From: Citrifermentans bremense | GTDB taxonomy: Bacteria > Desulfobacterota > Desulfuromonadia > Geobacterales > Geobacteraceae | Length of the DNA: 64,000 nucleotides | Assembly (NCBI RefSeq): GCF_014218275.1 | Contig: NZ_AP023213.1 | Coordinates: 3,140,001 to 3,204,000, forward strand | Direction of reading: 5' to 3' | Shown: positions 40,728 to 50,707 of the stretch, piece after piece | Layout: the number at the start of each line of letters is the position of its first letter | Numbering within the stretch: the stretch's first letter is position 1 | Notes under the pieces: model-generated | The model's input: only the letters and a program-made list of their open reading frames with translations | What the model was told of the DNA's origin: nothing | Databases searched by the model: none | Made by a program: the position numbers and the translations under genes

Positions 40728-42863
40728 CTACGATGGGGGGGAACTCCTGCCGGATCTTTCCTGCTGCGGCGCGCCCCCCCAAGGAGCTGCGCCCTGCACG
40801 AGCCCGAGTGCCAAGTCGCAGACCCGGTCCACCGTGAACCCGTACTCTTTCAATACCACGTCTCCCGGGGCGGAAGCGCCGAAACCGTCCACTGACAGCA
40901 CGCCCCCCCCCGATCCTACGTACCGATGCCATCCCTGGCTTGAGCCTGCCTCGATCGCCAGCCGCGCGGTCACCTGCGGCGGGAGCACCAAGTCACGGTA
41001 CTCCTCGGGCTGCTCGTCGAAGAGCTCCCAACTGGGGAGGGAGACCACCCTGACCGGTATGCCCCCCTCTTCCAGCGCAGTTCGCGCAGCCAAGGCCAGC
41101 GAGAGCTCGGACCCGGTGGCGATGAGTATCAGACGCGGCGCAACACCTCGCGCCTCAGCAAGGACGTACCCCCCCCGCAGTACCCCGGCCGCCCCGCCCA
41201 GCGCCTCACGGTCCAAGGTCGGCACTGCCTGGCGCGAGAGCACCAATGCCACCGGCCGCCCCTCGATCTGGAGCGCCGCGCGCCAGGCGGCCGCGCATTC
41301 GTTGGCATCGCCCGGCCTAAGCAGCACAAGGTTCGGTATGGCGCGCAGCGACGCAAGCTGCTCCACCGGCTGGTGCGTCGGGCCGTCTTCCCCCAGAGCG
41401 ATGGAGTCGTGGGTGAAGATGTGGATCACCTTGAGCCGCGACAGCGCCGCCAGCCTGAGGGCGGGACGGAGGTAATCGGAGAAGGTGAGGAAGGTGGCGC
41501 CGAAGGGGAGCGTGCCGCCGTGGGCGGCCATGCCGTTCAGGATCGCCCCCATGGCGTGCTCGCGGACGCCGAAGTGCAGGTTGGCGCCGGCGCGCCCCCA
41601 TGTTCCTCCCACCGCCCCCTGTCGGTCCCCTGGCTCAAAGTCCTCGCTCTGGAAATCTCCCCTGCCGGCAAGCGCGGTGAGCGTCGAGGGGTTTAGATCG
41701 GCGGAGCCGCCGATAAGCTGTGGCACCCTCTGGGCCAGTGCGTTCAGCACCTTTGCCGAGGCTGCCCGCGTCGCCATCCCCTTGGCGTCGGCGGGGAAGA
41801 CCGGCAGCGCCTCCTGCCACCCTTGCGGCAGTTCCCCCGCCAGCACCAGCTTCAGTTCGGCGCTCTCAGCAGGGTACTCCCGGGCGTAACCTGCCATAAG
41901 CGACTCCCAGGCCCGCTCCTTGGCGGCGCCAGCCTCAACCGCTTCCCGAAACCGCGCCAGCGCCTCGGGCGGCACGTGGAAGCGCGGCTCCTGCGGCCAA
42001 CCGAGCGCGTCCTTGGTGCGTCGAACCTCCTCCACCCCGAGGGGCGCCCCGTGCGCCTCGAAGCTGTCCTGTTTCTGCGGTGAGCCGAAGCCGATCCGGG
42101 TGCGCACCATGACCAGCGAGGGGCGCTCTTTGTCCCCTCGCGCCTCCTCCAGTGCCCGGCCGAGCGCCTCCAGGTCGTTTCCGTCAGACACCTCGAGCAC
42201 CTGCCATCCGCAGGCTCTGAAGCGCGCGCCGCGGTCCTCGGTGAAGCTAAGATCGGTTGATGCGGCGAGCGTGATGCGGTTGTCGTCGTAGAGGCAGATA
42301 AGCTTCCCGAGGCGCAGGTGACCGGCAAGCGAGGCCGCCTCGGCGGCAACTCCCTCCATGAGGTCGCCGTCCCCGGCAAGTACGTAGGTGAAGTGGTCAA
42401 CGAGCTCGAACCCCGGCCGGTTGTAGCGCGCGGCAAGATGGGATTCCGCGATCGCCATGCCGACGGCGTTGCCAAAGCCCTGTCCCAAGGGGCCAGTGGT
42501 CAGCTCCACCCCCGGGGTGACCCCACGCTCCGGGTGCCCGGGGGTAAGGCTTCCCCACTGCCGGAAGCGTTTGAGCTCCGACAGGGGGAGGTCATAGCCG
42601 GTAAGGTGCAGCAACGAGTAGAGCAGCATCGAGCCGTGCCCCGCGGATAGGACGAAGCGGTCGCGGTCAAACCACTGCGGTGAGGCGGGGTTGTGCCTCA
42701 GGAAACGGGTCCAGAGCAGGTAGGCCATGGGGGCTGCCCCCATCGGCATGCCGGGGTGGCCGCTGTTGGCTTCCTGTATGGCGTCGACCGCCAGGAAGCG
42801 CAGGGTGTTGATGCAGAGCTGGTCCAGGTTTGCGGCGCGGGCCGGATCGAGGTCGGTGTTCAT
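40728..42863 (-). CDS. tkt: Transketolase
   Basis: A 711-aa thiamine-diphosphate enzyme of the nonoxidative pentose phosphate pathway, moving two-carbon ketol units. N-terminal features are [30 protein letters not shown] and the ThDP motif [18 protein letters not shown]; in the middle the [16 protein letters not shown] segment and in the last third [20 protein letters not shown]. All expected catalytic histidines appear in place. ATG 42,863 has AAGGAG upstream. Same strand as the transaldolase-like gene 10 bp downstream, so both are likely cotranscribed. Confidence 0.95.
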   Translation of the reverse strand: MNTDLDPARAANLDQLCINTLRFLAVDAIQEANSGHPGMPMGAAPMAYLLWTRFLRHNPASPQWFDRDRFVLSAGHGSMLLYSLLHLTGYDLPLSELKRFRQWGSLTPGHPERGVTPGVELTTGPLGQGFGNAVGMAIAESHLAARYNRPGFELVDHFTYVLAGDGDLMEGVAAEAASLAGHLRLGKLICLYDDNRITLAASTDLSFTEDRGARFRACGWQVLEVSDGNDLEALGRALEEARGDKERPSLVMVRTRIGFGSPQKQDSFEAHGAPLGVEEVRRTKDALGWPQEPRFHVPPEALARFREAVEAGAAKERAWESLMAGYAREYPAESAELKLVLAGELPQGWQEALPVFPADAKGMATRAASAKVLNALAQRVPQLIGGSADLNPSTLTALAGRGDFQSEDFEPGDRQGAVGGTWGRAGANLHFGVREHAMGAILNGMAAHGGTLPFGATFLTFSDYLRPALRLAALSRLKVIHIFTHDSIALGEDGPTHQPVEQLASLRAIPNLVLLRPGDANECAAAWRAALQIEGRPVALVLSRQAVPTLDREALGGAAGVLRGGYVLAEARGVAPRLILIATGSELSLALAARTALEEGGIPVRVVSLPSWELFDEQPEEYRDLVLPPQVTARLAIEAGSSQGWHRYVGSGGGVLSVDGFGASAPGDVVLKEYGFTVDRVCDLALGLVQGAAPWGGAPQQERSGRSSPPS

Positions 42864-42968
42864 GTCGCTGCTCCTTCACATGAGGTCTGAGGCGGCCAGC
42901 TTCATCCCTGGACCGCCGCCTGGGACACTATAGCAAAGTGATGGAGCAAAGGTGAAAGATATCTTGGA

Positions 42969-43964
42969 CTACTCGGTGCTGTCGATGAAGCGCAGCGCCT
43001 CTTCCTGGTAGCGCTCCCCCGCCACCTTGAAGCAGTTGACCGAGCGGTCGAGGTCCGCCCAGACCTCCTCGGAGAGCTTCAGCCCCACAGCCTGGGCGTT
43101 TTCCTCCAGGTAGCGCAGATGCTTCGTCCCCGGTATGGGGACCAGGTCGGCGCCGCGACGCAGTATCCAAGCGAGCGCCACCTGGGCCGGGGTGGCGTCG
43201 TGGGCGCGCGCTATGTCGTTCACCATGGAGACCAGCCTGAAGTTGTGGCTCAGGTTTTCCGCCAGAAAACGCGGGTTCTTGCGGCGCCAGTCGCAGGGCT
43301 CGAGGTCGTCGGGAGTCCTTATCTTGCCGGCGAGAAAACCGCGCCCCATCGGGCTGTAGGCGACGAAGCCGATGCCTAGCTCCCGCAGGACCGGCAGGAG
43401 CTTATCCTCCACCCCCCGCTCCCAAAGCGAGAACTCGGACTGGACCGCGCTCAAAGGATGCACCGCGTGCGCCCGGCGCACGATCCCAGGGCCCACCTCG
43501 GAAAGGCCTATGTAACGGACCTTTCCCTGCTTGACCAGTTCAGCCAGGGCACCTACCGTCTCCTCTATGGGAACGGCGGGATCGAGCCGGTGCTGGTAGT
43601 AGAGGTCGATGTAGTCGGTGCCGAGCCTCTTGAGCGACCCGTCGATGGCGCGGCGCACCTGGGCGGGGCTGCTGTCCAGGCCGATCTGCCGGCCGTGGGG
43701 GCCGAACCTCCAGGCGAACTTGGTGGCCAGAACGAGCCTCTGGCGCGGCACCTCCTTCAGCACGCGCCCCAAAAGCTGCTCGTTGCAGAAAGGACCGTAG
43801 ACCTCGGCGGTGTCCCAGAAGGTGATGCCGAGCTCCACCGCCCTGCGCAGGACCTTGATCGATGCGGCGTCGTCCCTGTGGCCGTAGTCGTAGGACATCC
43901 CCATGCAGCCAAGCCCCAGCGCCGGAACTTCCAGCCCCTGCTGCCCCAGTTTCCGTTTGTGCAT
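42969..43964 (-). CDS. Aldo/keto reductase
   Basis: A 331-residue NADPH-dependent reductase of the AKR superfamily (tas/yajO type). The catalytic tetrad pattern is visible: Asp and Tyr in FWDTAEVYGPFCNEQLL, Lys in VLATKFAW and His in YIDLYYQHRLDP; the coenzyme loop VPIPGTKHLRYLEENA is present. I chose ATG 43,964 because CAGGAGG lies just upstream; the frame is open further back to 44,018. It follows a small membrane-protein gene on the same strand by 31 bp. Substrate unknown. Confidence 0.92.
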   Translation of the reverse strand: MHKRKLGQQGLEVPALGLGCMGMSYDYGHRDDAASIKVLRRAVELGITFWDTAEVYGPFCNEQLLGRVLKEVPRQRLVLATKFAWRFGPHGRQIGLDSSPAQVRRAIDGSLKRLGTDYIDLYYQHRLDPAVPIEETVGALAELVKQGKVRYIGLSEVGPGIVRRAHAVHPLSAVQSEFSLWERGVEDKLLPVLRELGIGFVAYSPMGRGFLAGKIRTPDDLEPCDWRRKNPRFLAENLSHNFRLVSMVNDIARAHDATPAQVALAWILRRGADLVPIPGTKHLRYLEENAQAVGLKLSEEVWADLDRSVNCFKVAGERYQEEALRFIDSTE

Positions 43965-43995
43965 AACCGCCTCCTGACCAAAGCTGTCCCTGGTA

Positions 43996-44194
43996 CTAGC
44001 ACCTCTTGTCAAACACAAGCCTCATGAGCGGGATGGTGCTGGCGGCCCCGGCCAGGAACAGCCCCCACCCGAGCGCCCTGCGCTCCCTGGGGCTGAACCT
44101 GTCGGCGAAAAGCAGCCCGAGCCCCCCCTCCCAGCACCACCCTGGTCGCCGCAATGGCGGAAAGCTGCGGCAGGGTCAACCTGGCTTTTTTCAT
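43996..44194 (-). pseudogene. Small membrane protein gene broken at a G7 run
   Basis: ATG 44,194 with GGAGGT upstream begins MKKARLTLPQLSAIAATRVV, which is followed by a run of seven G (minus strand, about 44,121-44,127). With six G, the frame would continue as a plausible two-helix membrane protein (FADRFSPRERRALGWGLFL, then an ASTIPLMRLVFDKRC end) of about 65 aa stopping at 43,996. As given, the frame shifts and reads on as an Arg/Pro/Gly-rich sequence. It could be a real mutation, phase variation at the G run, or a sequencing error. Lies directly upstream of the aldo/keto reductase. Confidence 0.6.
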
Positions 44195-44214
44195 CGCTAC
44201 CTCCGGTTAAGGAC

Positions 44215-44269
44215 ACGGTGCCAACGAAGATAGCCCATAAACGTCTATGGGCTATCTTCGTGGCACCGT
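44215..44269. repeat. Long inverted repeat (24-25 bp arms)
   Basis: Left arm 44,215-44,239 (beginning ACGGTGCCAACGAAGATAGC) and right arm 44,246-44,269 are complementary over 24 of 25 positions with one bulged base, separated by 6 nt. It lies between the OmpA-like gene stop (44,329) and the small membrane-protein start (44,194). No T run follows on the minus strand, so it is not a standard terminator; a miniature mobile repeat or a strong processing hairpin are alternatives. Confidence 0.9.
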
Positions 44270-44328
44270 GGTTACCGTTGCCAGGGGCCAGAGTGCTGCG
44301 GAGTACCCGGTTGCACTTGGCCTTGTGG

Positions 44329-45735
44329 CTACTTCGTGACGACGCAGTCGATGACGGCGTTGATCCTGCGGTTTTTCTGGCGACCTTCAGGCGTGTTGTT
44401 GTAGCTGATGCGGCGGGTCGCGCCGTACCCCTTGGCGGAAAGCCGGCTGCGCTCGATGCCGAAGTTGTCCACCAGGTAGTTGACCACGTTCTGGGCGCGC
44501 TGCTGCGAAAGCTTCATGTTCTGGTCCGGGGACCCGGTGTTGTCGGTATGCCCCTCGATCACGGCGGTGGTGGTGTTGTAGCGTTTCATGTAATCGGCCA
44601 CTTTGGCGATCTCATTGCGGTACTGCGGCTTCACCTCGGCCTTGCCGGGGTCGAAATCGAGCACGAGCGACATGCAGAGCCTTTCCGGAGGAGTCACCTG
44701 CTGCACGTCGAAGGCGCAGTCGATGACTGCCTCGATGCGACGGTTTTTCTGTTTCCCCTCATCGGTCGCGTTGTCAGCGATCGGGCGGGTGAAACCGTAC
44801 CCTTTGGCGGAGAGGCGGGAGCGCTCGATCCCGTACTGCTCGACCAGGTAGTTCACCACCGCTTCGGCGCGGCGCTGGGAGAGGTCCATGTTGTGGTTGT
44901 AGGAGCCGACGTTGTCGGTGTGCCCTTCGATGACGGCGGTGGTGGTCGGGTACTTCTTCATGAAGTTGCCGACCTGGGCGATCTCGTCCTTATACTCGGG
45001 ACGGATAACCGCCTTGTCGATGTCGAACTCACCCTGCAGGGTGATGCAGTACTTGTAGTGGCCCGGCATCGGCTCGGCTGCCGGTACCTCGAGCGGGGGC
45101 TCGGGGGCAGGGGCGGGAGTGACCGCAGCCGGTTGCTCGGCCGGAGCGGCAGCGGCCTTGGCGGGAGCCGCAGCGCGTTCCCTGCCGCCGAAGAGCCAGC
45201 TAAGACCGAGAGAATATTCCCAGTTACGGGCATGGTCGCGGCTTAGGTGGTTGCTTTGAAAGTCGACGATATGACGGGCATCCGCCCTCAGGGCGAAATC
45301 GTCAGTCATGAAGAACTTCACGCCGCCCCCCGCGTCGACGGTGCCGTCATGGGAGTTGGGGCCCCTTTGCCTGATGGTGGTTCCGCCGCCGCCGAAAGCA
45401 AGGTAGGGGACGATGGGAGAGTCGGCCAGGATGTTGTAGAGGAGGTCGAGACGGTAGGAGTAGACGCCGACGTTGTGCTCCGTCGCCTTGTATTCCCCTT
45501 TCATGTAAGTACCCACCAACTCCGCCGCGAAATGATCGGTGAAGTCATAACCCAACCGCAAGCCGCCCAGGGGGCGATTCTGCCGGAACCAGGCCTGGTC
45601 GTTGTCATCGAAGACGTAGCCGCCGACAAAGGGGGATATGGAAAATGCCCCCGCCCTTTCCCCGGCCTGCGCGGTGCTGGCCAGCGCCATCACGGCCAGG
45701 ACCATCATGCAGATACAGCTGGTAATTTTTTTCAT
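44329..45735 (-). CDS. OmpA-family outer membrane protein with two OmpA domains
   Basis: A 468-aa outer-membrane protein. Signal peptide 1-24 (ends ASTAQA), an eight-strand-like beta-barrel of about 160 residues (SISPFVGGYVFDDNDQAWF to SLGLSWLFGG), an Ala/Pro-rich linker, then two consecutive peptidoglycan-binding OmpA C-terminal domains, each with the TAVIEGHTDN motif and an SQRRAEAVVNYLVEQYGIE-type helix. Duplication of the OmpA domain is uncommon and could bind peptidoglycan more tightly or cross-bridge. Start 45,735 has AGGAGG upstream. It is the first gene after a 243-bp upstream region. Confidence 0.92.
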   Translation of the reverse strand: MKKITSCICMMVLAVMALASTAQAGERAGAFSISPFVGGYVFDDNDQAWFRQNRPLGGLRLGYDFTDHFAAELVGTYMKGEYKATEHNVGVYSYRLDLLYNILADSPIVPYLAFGGGGTTIRQRGPNSHDGTVDAGGGVKFFMTDDFALRADARHIVDFQSNHLSRDHARNWEYSLGLSWLFGGRERAAAPAKAAAAPAEQPAAVTPAPAPEPPLEVPAAEPMPGHYKYCITLQGEFDIDKAVIRPEYKDEIAQVGNFMKKYPTTTAVIEGHTDNVGSYNHNMDLSQRRAEAVVNYLVEQYGIERSRLSAKGYGFTRPIADNATDEGKQKNRRIEAVIDCAFDVQQVTPPERLCMSLVLDFDPGKAEVKPQYRNEIAKVADYMKRYNTTTAVIEGHTDNTGSPDQNMKLSQQRAQNVVNYLVDNFGIERSRLSAKGYGATRRISYNNTPEGRQKNRRINAVIDCVVTK

Positions 45736-45978
45736 CCTGTTTCCTCCTTGGTTTAGGAAGGATCTCATGATCCTCCCGGTAATTTTTGAGCTCCGCCAAA
45801 ACGACGGACCCGGTTTCGTTTTTCCGCCCCTTGCGGACCGGCAGCTGACAATTACCTGAAAGAGTTCCGGGGCTTACGGCAAAAAGATAGGCCCGAGAAA
45901 ATTAACGTTTACCAATATATCCTCATTCCTTGAGGTGTCAACCCCTACATGAGCAACGACTAAGGTCCCCGTTCATTA

Positions 45979-46347
45979 CTAAAGGCCGCGCGACCGGGTC
46001 ATCTCCCGCCCCTGCTCGATCTCGTCGACCGGAAGCCCAGCCGCAAGGTAGGCATTCTTCCCGCCCGACAGAACGTGGGCTTCAAGGCCGCGCTCAGTTA
46101 GGGCCCGAGCCAGTTCCAGCGCGGGCTCGTCTCCAGGCGCCGCGCTGCAGACCACCACGGTGCGCCCCTCAGGCACCTCGGGGGGATGCCTGCGTGCCTC
46201 GTCGTCGGTCAACTGCAGGGCTTCCCGTACCTTGAACAAGGTGAGGTCGACGTCGCCAGCTCGCCGTAGTTCAATCAGGAACAGCGCTTCGCCCGCCTTG
46301 ATCCGCTCCCGGAGCCACTCCGCGCTCACAGCCAGATCGCGATTCAT
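45979..46347 (-). CDS. Rhodanese-like domain protein
   Basis: A 122-aa single rhodanese domain, expected to handle sulfane sulfur. The early VSAEWLRERIKAGEALFLIE matches the domain start; the candidate active-site Cys lies in VVVCSAAPGDEPA, and the typical GLEAHVLSGGKNAYLAAGLP tail follows. GGGAGGAAGG precedes ATG 46,347. Same strand and 9 bp after the small membrane-protein gene at 46,357-46,569. Confidence 0.85.
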   Translation of the reverse strand: MNRDLAVSAEWLRERIKAGEALFLIELRRAGDVDLTLFKVREALQLTDDEARRHPPEVPEGRTVVVCSAAPGDEPALELARALTERGLEAHVLSGGKNAYLAAGLPVDEIEQGREMTRSRGL

Positions 46348-46356
46348 CCTTCCCTC

Positions 46357-46569
46357 CTAATCCTCTCCCTCGTCTCCCGCTTTTTCGTCCACGTGTCTGG
46401 GTCCTCTTTTGCGCCTGATATTGAGATAAACGACACAGAAGATGGCCAGGATGATGAACAAGGTGAGACTCAGAGCGAAAGTTCCAAAAGAATGCTGCTT
46501 CACAACATGAACCGGTGGTTGTGTCTGCGTCTGGGTCTGTGTCTGCGGTTGTGCCTGGGTCTCTGGCAT
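46357..46569 (-). CDS. Small single-pass membrane protein with Gln/Thr-rich N terminus
   Basis: A 70-aa protein. Start ATG 46,569 has AAGGAGG upstream; the frame is open further but not supported. The N-terminal 20 residues are a low-complexity Gln-Thr-Pro tract, then one transmembrane helix (TFALSLTLFIILAIFCVVYL, about residues 28-48) and a basic, then acidic cytoplasmic tail (RRKRGPRHVDEKAGDEGED). No family recognised; likely cotranscribed with the rhodanese. Confidence 0.65.
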   Translation of the reverse strand: MPETQAQPQTQTQTQTQPPVHVVKQHSFGTFALSLTLFIILAIFCVVYLNIRRKRGPRHVDEKAGDEGED

Positions 46570-47054
46570 CGCCGGCCTCCTTGACAGATACTGCTGCTCC
46601 GCCCTCTGGCTGTTGCCGTCGGCGCACCAAGCGCCATTGTCTCTGCCAAAATGTGAAGGGAGCGATGCAGTGTTGGTAGAAAGTGCTGTGACTGAAATGC
46701 CTGTTACTTCCCTGCCTCCAGTCGCAGACACCCAACAAAAATAGCTTAAAGAAATTTAATGTCAAGCCGGAAAGCCATATCCTCCGCGGCTGGTTGGCAA
46801 GTCACTTCCCGCAGTTAGACAAGCTGAGGCAGCAACGGGTATTACTTGCAGCCAGTCCTGTCGGCAGCGGGGAGGCCTGGTGTAGAGTGGCAGGAGTCAA
46901 GGAGGGTCTAGAAGGCACAACAGCCGCGCAGGAAGAAGCCGGTGGAGGAAAAGTGGCGGAAATATCATGAAAGAAAAAACAGTGGGATTTTAACGGCAAA
47001 AGGCATACGATTTCCAGAGAATCGCCTTTTAACCATGGAAAAGAGAGAACCAGC
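46570..47054. other. 485-bp region without a gene
   Basis: It lies between the divergent small membrane-protein and FlgM-like genes, so promoters for both should be here. I found no convincing sigma-28 or sigma-54 match and no structured RNA. The last part reads ATGGAAAAGAGAGAACC, providing the ribosome binding site for the FlgM-like gene. Confidence 0.5.
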
Positions 47055-47327
47055 ATGAACATTGTCGATCAAACAGGGCTCACGCCGCTGCAGCAGGTAC
47101 AGGAAAAGGAAGCAAAGTCAGCAGCGGCCAAGGGTAGTACGGCTGTGCACCGCCAGGGAGTAGACGTGGTCGAGATCTCGTCGGCGCTGGAGCAGCAGAA
47201 CACCGTGCAGTTGGAACAGCTGCAGGAGCAGCGGATAGCGTCGATCAAATCGCAGCTCCAGGCAGGCAGCTACCAGGTTGATTCCAGGCTGGTGGCGCAG
47301 AAGATGCTTTCAGGAGACTCGATCTAA
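47055..47327 (+). CDS. FlgM-like anti-sigma-28 factor
   Basis: A 90-aa protein resembling FlgM: a flexible N terminus, then VDVVEISSALEQQNTVQLEQ, RIASIKSQLQAGSYQVD and SRLVAQKMLSGDSI, matching the FlgM C-terminal pattern (R-x-x-x-I-K-x-x-I-xx-G-x-Y-x-v-D-xxx-I-A-xx-l) that binds the flagellar sigma factor FliA. Other flagellar genes are not nearby, so it may be a second copy or a relocated flgM. ATG 47,055 follows GAGAGAACC. A strong terminator comes 20 bp after the stop. Confidence 0.75.
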   Translation: MNIVDQTGLTPLQQVQEKEAKSAAAKGSTAVHRQGVDVVEISSALEQQNTVQLEQLQEQRIASIKSQLQAGSYQVDSRLVAQKMLSGDSI

Positions 47328-47346
47328 CAGCAAAAGTTTGCAAGGC

Positions 47347-47384
47347 AAAAGGGCGCGTCACTCAACTATGTGACGCGCCCTTTT
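47347..47384. terminator. Bidirectional terminator between FlgM-like and chemoreceptor genes
   Basis: AAAAGGGCGCGTCA, 10-nt loop, TGACGCGCCCTTTT, then GTTTTT. Perfect 14-bp inverted repeat between the convergent genes. Confidence 0.92.
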
Positions 47385-47407
47385 GTTTTTGATTCAGTGG
47401 CGACCGG

Positions 47408-49909
47408 CTATGCTACCGCCTGCTGCCGAAACCACGAGGCCATGCCGGAGAGTTCGTCGGCTATCTGCTGCAGATCCGCAGAGCACGCCCTCACCTCCTG
47501 AGTCGAACTCTCCGAACGGCGCGTGATCTGCGCCATGTCGTCCATGCTGGCAGATATCTGCACCACCGCGGTCGACTGCTCTTCGGCAGCTGCCGCGATG
47601 CGCTCGGCCATCTCGGCGCCGCGGTTGCACACTTCGAGTACCTCCTGCAAAGAGAGATTCGCCTCCCTGGCCAGACGCACCCCCATCGCCACATTCTCGT
47701 CCCCGGCCCTCATGGCTTGCACCGAACGGGAGGTCCCCTCCTGGATATCACGGATCATGGCGGTGATTTCGGAGGTCGCCTCGGTGGTGCGGGCGGCGAG
47801 CTTTCTTACCTCGTCGGCCACGACCGCAAACCCCATTCCCATCTCGCCGGCACGAGCGGCCTCTATGGAAGCGTTGAGCGCCAGCAGGCTGGTCTGGTCG
47901 GCGATGTCGTTGATGATGCCGATGATGGAGCCTACCTGCTCCGAACGCTCCCCGAGGTTTTGCACGAGCACCGCCGCCTCGCGCACGGACGAGGCGATGC
48001 TCTCCATCCCCTGGGCGGTGCTGGTCACGATTTCGCCGCCGCGCCCCGCCGTTTCCAGGGCCTGCTGCGAAGAGTCCGCGGCATGGGCGGCGCTGCCGGC
48101 CACCTCGTTTATGCTCTGGGAGATCTGGGTCATGGCGGAGGCGGACTGCTCCGTAGCCATGGCCTGCTCGCGCGCTCCCTGTGACAGCTCCTCGGCGGTT
48201 ACCGAGAGCCGGCGCGCATGGTCGGCTAGGTTGGCGATGGCCCGGGTGAGCCCGCCGGTTATCTCGCCGAGCCGGTCGGTGGCGTGGTTGAAATGGTGCG
48301 CCAATTCGCCGAACTCGTCCTTGCGCGCGGCGTCCAGCTTGCCGCTGAAATCGCCGTTGCCGAAAGCCGCGGCAAGCACCCCCAGTTGCTGTACCGGTCT
48401 GGTGATGGAACGGGCGAGAAGCAGGCTCGTCACCAGCCCGAACACCATCATGCCGAGCCCCAGGAGCGACACGACGATGACGAAGCTGCGTACCATCTGG
48501 TTCACCGACCCGACCGCCTTCTCCTGCTCGGACTGCGCCGCCGTTACGCCACGTTTTCCCTGCTCGTTCTGCTCGGCCACAAGCTCCTTCAGCTTCAGGT
48601 TCAGGGCTCCTGCCTTCGCCCGCACCTCGATAACCTGCCGCAGTTTGCCAGCTACCCCATTTGTACCCAGAAGCTGGGTCCTGAGGGTGTTCAGCCGCCC
48701 GGCCACTCCGTGCAGCACCCCCAGCTCAACACTGCTTTTGCCGCCCGAAAGCGAGGCGGCCATCCGTTTTTGGACCGCGTCGGCGGCTGAGAACCTGCTG
48801 GCAAGCTCCCCCGAGAGGCGCGTCAGCTCCTCTACGGTTCTGGCCGCGAAGAGTTCCCTGATGCTGCTCTTAATGTCCAGCCCCAGAGAGATCAGCGTCC
48901 CGTTCATGCCGAGCACGTCGCCTGCCGCGTTGGAACCCTTCAGCGAGTCGTCGTGGCTGCGGCTTTCCTGGTTGTACCTGCCGGTGGCAAGCGTTACCGA
49001 CTGCTCGATCTCGATGACGGCGCTGGCGAGCTTGCTACCGACGCTTTGGGCGAGTTGGTCGTACTCGGCGGGGGGCGCCTCCCCCGCCGGCTTGGCGAGC
49101 GCTGCCCCCTTCAGATCCAGAAGCCCCTTGGGGCCGTTTACCAGTTTCCTTACCTCGGCCACCAACTCGGCGGGTACCTTCACGCTCGGGTCCGATGCCT
49201 GCACCAGCCGGTTCTTGGAGAACTCGTTGAGCGCGGCGTCCAGTTTCCCCCTGGCGATGATCACCCCTCTCTTGCCGCTGGCCTTCAGCAGTTCGGAGAG
49301 GGCGAAATTGGCATCCTTGAGAAAATCGCGGGCGGTGGTGAGGCTCATGAGCTTCTGGGTGATTTCGCTGGCCGAGCCGCTGGAGGCCGAGAGCTGCCGT
49401 GCGGACGACTTCTGCCGCTTCTGGATGGAGTTGTCCAGCTCGGAGAGCTTCCTGGTGATCTCCTGCAGTTCCGCTTTCATCGCCTGGTCGGCCACCCGCC
49501 CGGCCTCCTCGGCGGCGATCCTCGCCTGGGTGGTGCTGAACATCTCGCTGGTCAACTGCTCCAAGCGCTCCGCCTGGTTCCCTCCACCCTCCCCGCTCTC
49601 TCCCGCCTTGAGCGCGGCAAGCTCCTTTCCCACCCGCTGCAGGTCGGCCAGGGTCCGCTCCGCGTTGCCGCGGGCGGCCTTGAGGTCGCCGGCCGTTGCG
49701 GAGAAGGCGACCTCAAGCAGGTTTGCCGTGTGTTCCTGGAGCGAGCGCTGCATTTCGATGGTCTTCAACTGGAACGGGGTGGAGCGCTCGGTGAGGACGT
49801 AGAGCTTCCCTTGGACGAACTTCATCCCCAGCAGGCTCACCCCGCCGATGATGGCGATCCCCGTCAGGGTGAGAAGGGCATTGAAAATAAGCTTCTTTTT
49901 AATGGTCAT
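47408..49909 (-). CDS. Methyl-accepting chemotaxis protein
   Basis: An 833-aa membrane chemoreceptor. N-terminal transmembrane helix (about 10-30), a long helical periplasmic region of about 440 residues with several sub-repeats, a second transmembrane helix near 475-500 ([20 protein letters not shown]), HAMP, and the conserved signalling hairpin tip with [20 protein letters not shown], then [20 protein letters not shown]. No C-terminal CheR-binding pentapeptide. It starts 36 bp after a PstS-like binding protein gene, suggesting the two form a ligand-binding/receptor pair. Cognate Che proteins are elsewhere. Confidence 0.93.
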   Translation of the reverse strand: MTIKKKLIFNALLTLTGIAIIGGVSLLGMKFVQGKLYVLTERSTPFQLKTIEMQRSLQEHTANLLEVAFSATAGDLKAARGNAERTLADLQRVGKELAALKAGESGEGGGNQAERLEQLTSEMFSTTQARIAAEEAGRVADQAMKAELQEITRKLSELDNSIQKRQKSSARQLSASSGSASEITQKLMSLTTARDFLKDANFALSELLKASGKRGVIIARGKLDAALNEFSKNRLVQASDPSVKVPAELVAEVRKLVNGPKGLLDLKGAALAKPAGEAPPAEYDQLAQSVGSKLASAVIEIEQSVTLATGRYNQESRSHDDSLKGSNAAGDVLGMNGTLISLGLDIKSSIRELFAARTVEELTRLSGELASRFSAADAVQKRMAASLSGGKSSVELGVLHGVAGRLNTLRTQLLGTNGVAGKLRQVIEVRAKAGALNLKLKELVAEQNEQGKRGVTAAQSEQEKAVGSVNQMVRSFVIVVSLLGLGMMVFGLVTSLLLARSITRPVQQLGVLAAAFGNGDFSGKLDAARKDEFGELAHHFNHATDRLGEITGGLTRAIANLADHARRLSVTAEELSQGAREQAMATEQSASAMTQISQSINEVAGSAAHAADSSQQALETAGRGGEIVTSTAQGMESIASSVREAAVLVQNLGERSEQVGSIIGIINDIADQTSLLALNASIEAARAGEMGMGFAVVADEVRKLAARTTEATSEITAMIRDIQEGTSRSVQAMRAGDENVAMGVRLAREANLSLQEVLEVCNRGAEMAERIAAAAEEQSTAVVQISASMDDMAQITRRSESSTQEVRACSADLQQIADELSGMASWFRQQAVA

Positions 49910-49945
49910 TTGGCACCCTGTTCACTTTAAGCTTGGGGAGAAAGG

Positions 49946-50707
49946 CTACTTCTTGACGTACTTGCTGCCGTCGCCCTTGATGTAGTCCAGCACCTTCTGC
50001 ACCCGCGCGGAAGGTTTCCCCTGGGTTATGGCCAGGATGGGGCTGGTAAGGACCGGGCTTTCCACGACCTTCACGGTGGCATCGGCGAGGCCGAAGGGGT
50101 CGATGCCGATCGCCTCAGGGGTAGCCGATACGCTCTCCTTGATCTTCGCGTAGTTGGTGGTGTCGAGGATGTCTTTGGTCACCGGTTCGCCATCCAGCAC
50201 CTCTTTCAGGAACTGCGCGTTCTGCCCCGGCGTCCCCTTCCCCCAGACCACGATGACGTCCTTGTCATCGCCACCCACCTCTTTCCAGTTCACGATCTTG
50301 CCGGTGAAGAGACCTTTGAGCTGTTCCTTCGAGAGGGCGGAGACCTTATTGGAGGGGTGGACGAAGACGGCGGTGCGGTTGGACCCTACCTGCTGTACCA
50401 CGAGGCTCCCCTTGTCCACTTTAACCCCATCCTTCTCCGCGCCGGCGATCATGGAATCAACAGGCACGGCTCCGGTCGCCAAGTCCACCTTCCCTTTCAA
50501 CAGGTCGACCAGGCCGTCCTTGGGAGAGGACTGCAGGATGAAGAGCGTGTCCCCTGTGGCCTTCTCGTAGGGAGCCTTCACCGGTGTAAAGATGGCGCTG
50601 ATGGAGGCGCCGCCGCCGCCGACCTTGATCTCCTCGCCATAGGCTGCCGCCGTGCCGAGCAATAGAAAACCGCAAAGAAGACGAACCGTAGTTGCTGCCT
50701 TTTTCAT
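49946..50707 (-). CDS. PstS-like phosphate (or oxyanion) binding protein
   Basis: A 253-aa periplasmic substrate-binding protein. Signal peptide 1-24, then IKVGGGGASISAIFTPVK, SPKDGLVDLLKGKVDLATG, LSKEQLKGLFTGKIVNWKEV and EAIGIDPFGLADATV, as in PstS-like proteins. A short conserved region of the sequence (GGDDKDVIVVWGKGTPGQN) may be a ligand loop. No ABC transporter genes adjoin; the next gene on the strand is a chemoreceptor. Shortened relative to classical PstS (about 330 aa). The decayed copy near 11,418 is its paralogue. Confidence 0.88.
   Translation of the reverse strand: MKKAATTVRLLCGFLLLGTAAAYGEEIKVGGGGASISAIFTPVKAPYEKATGDTLFILQSSPKDGLVDLLKGKVDLATGAVPVDSMIAGAEKDGVKVDKGSLVVQQVGSNRTAVFVHPSNKVSALSKEQLKGLFTGKIVNWKEVGGDDKDVIVVWGKGTPGQNAQFLKEVLDGEPVTKDILDTTNYAKIKESVSATPEAIGIDPFGLADATVKVVESPVLTSPILAITQGKPSARVQKVLDYIKGDGSKYVKK

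Noticed and set aside
45736-45978. Structured leader RNA upstream of the OmpA-like gene
   Set aside because: Short hairpins such as CCGC/GCGG exist, but no known riboswitch consensus was recognised.
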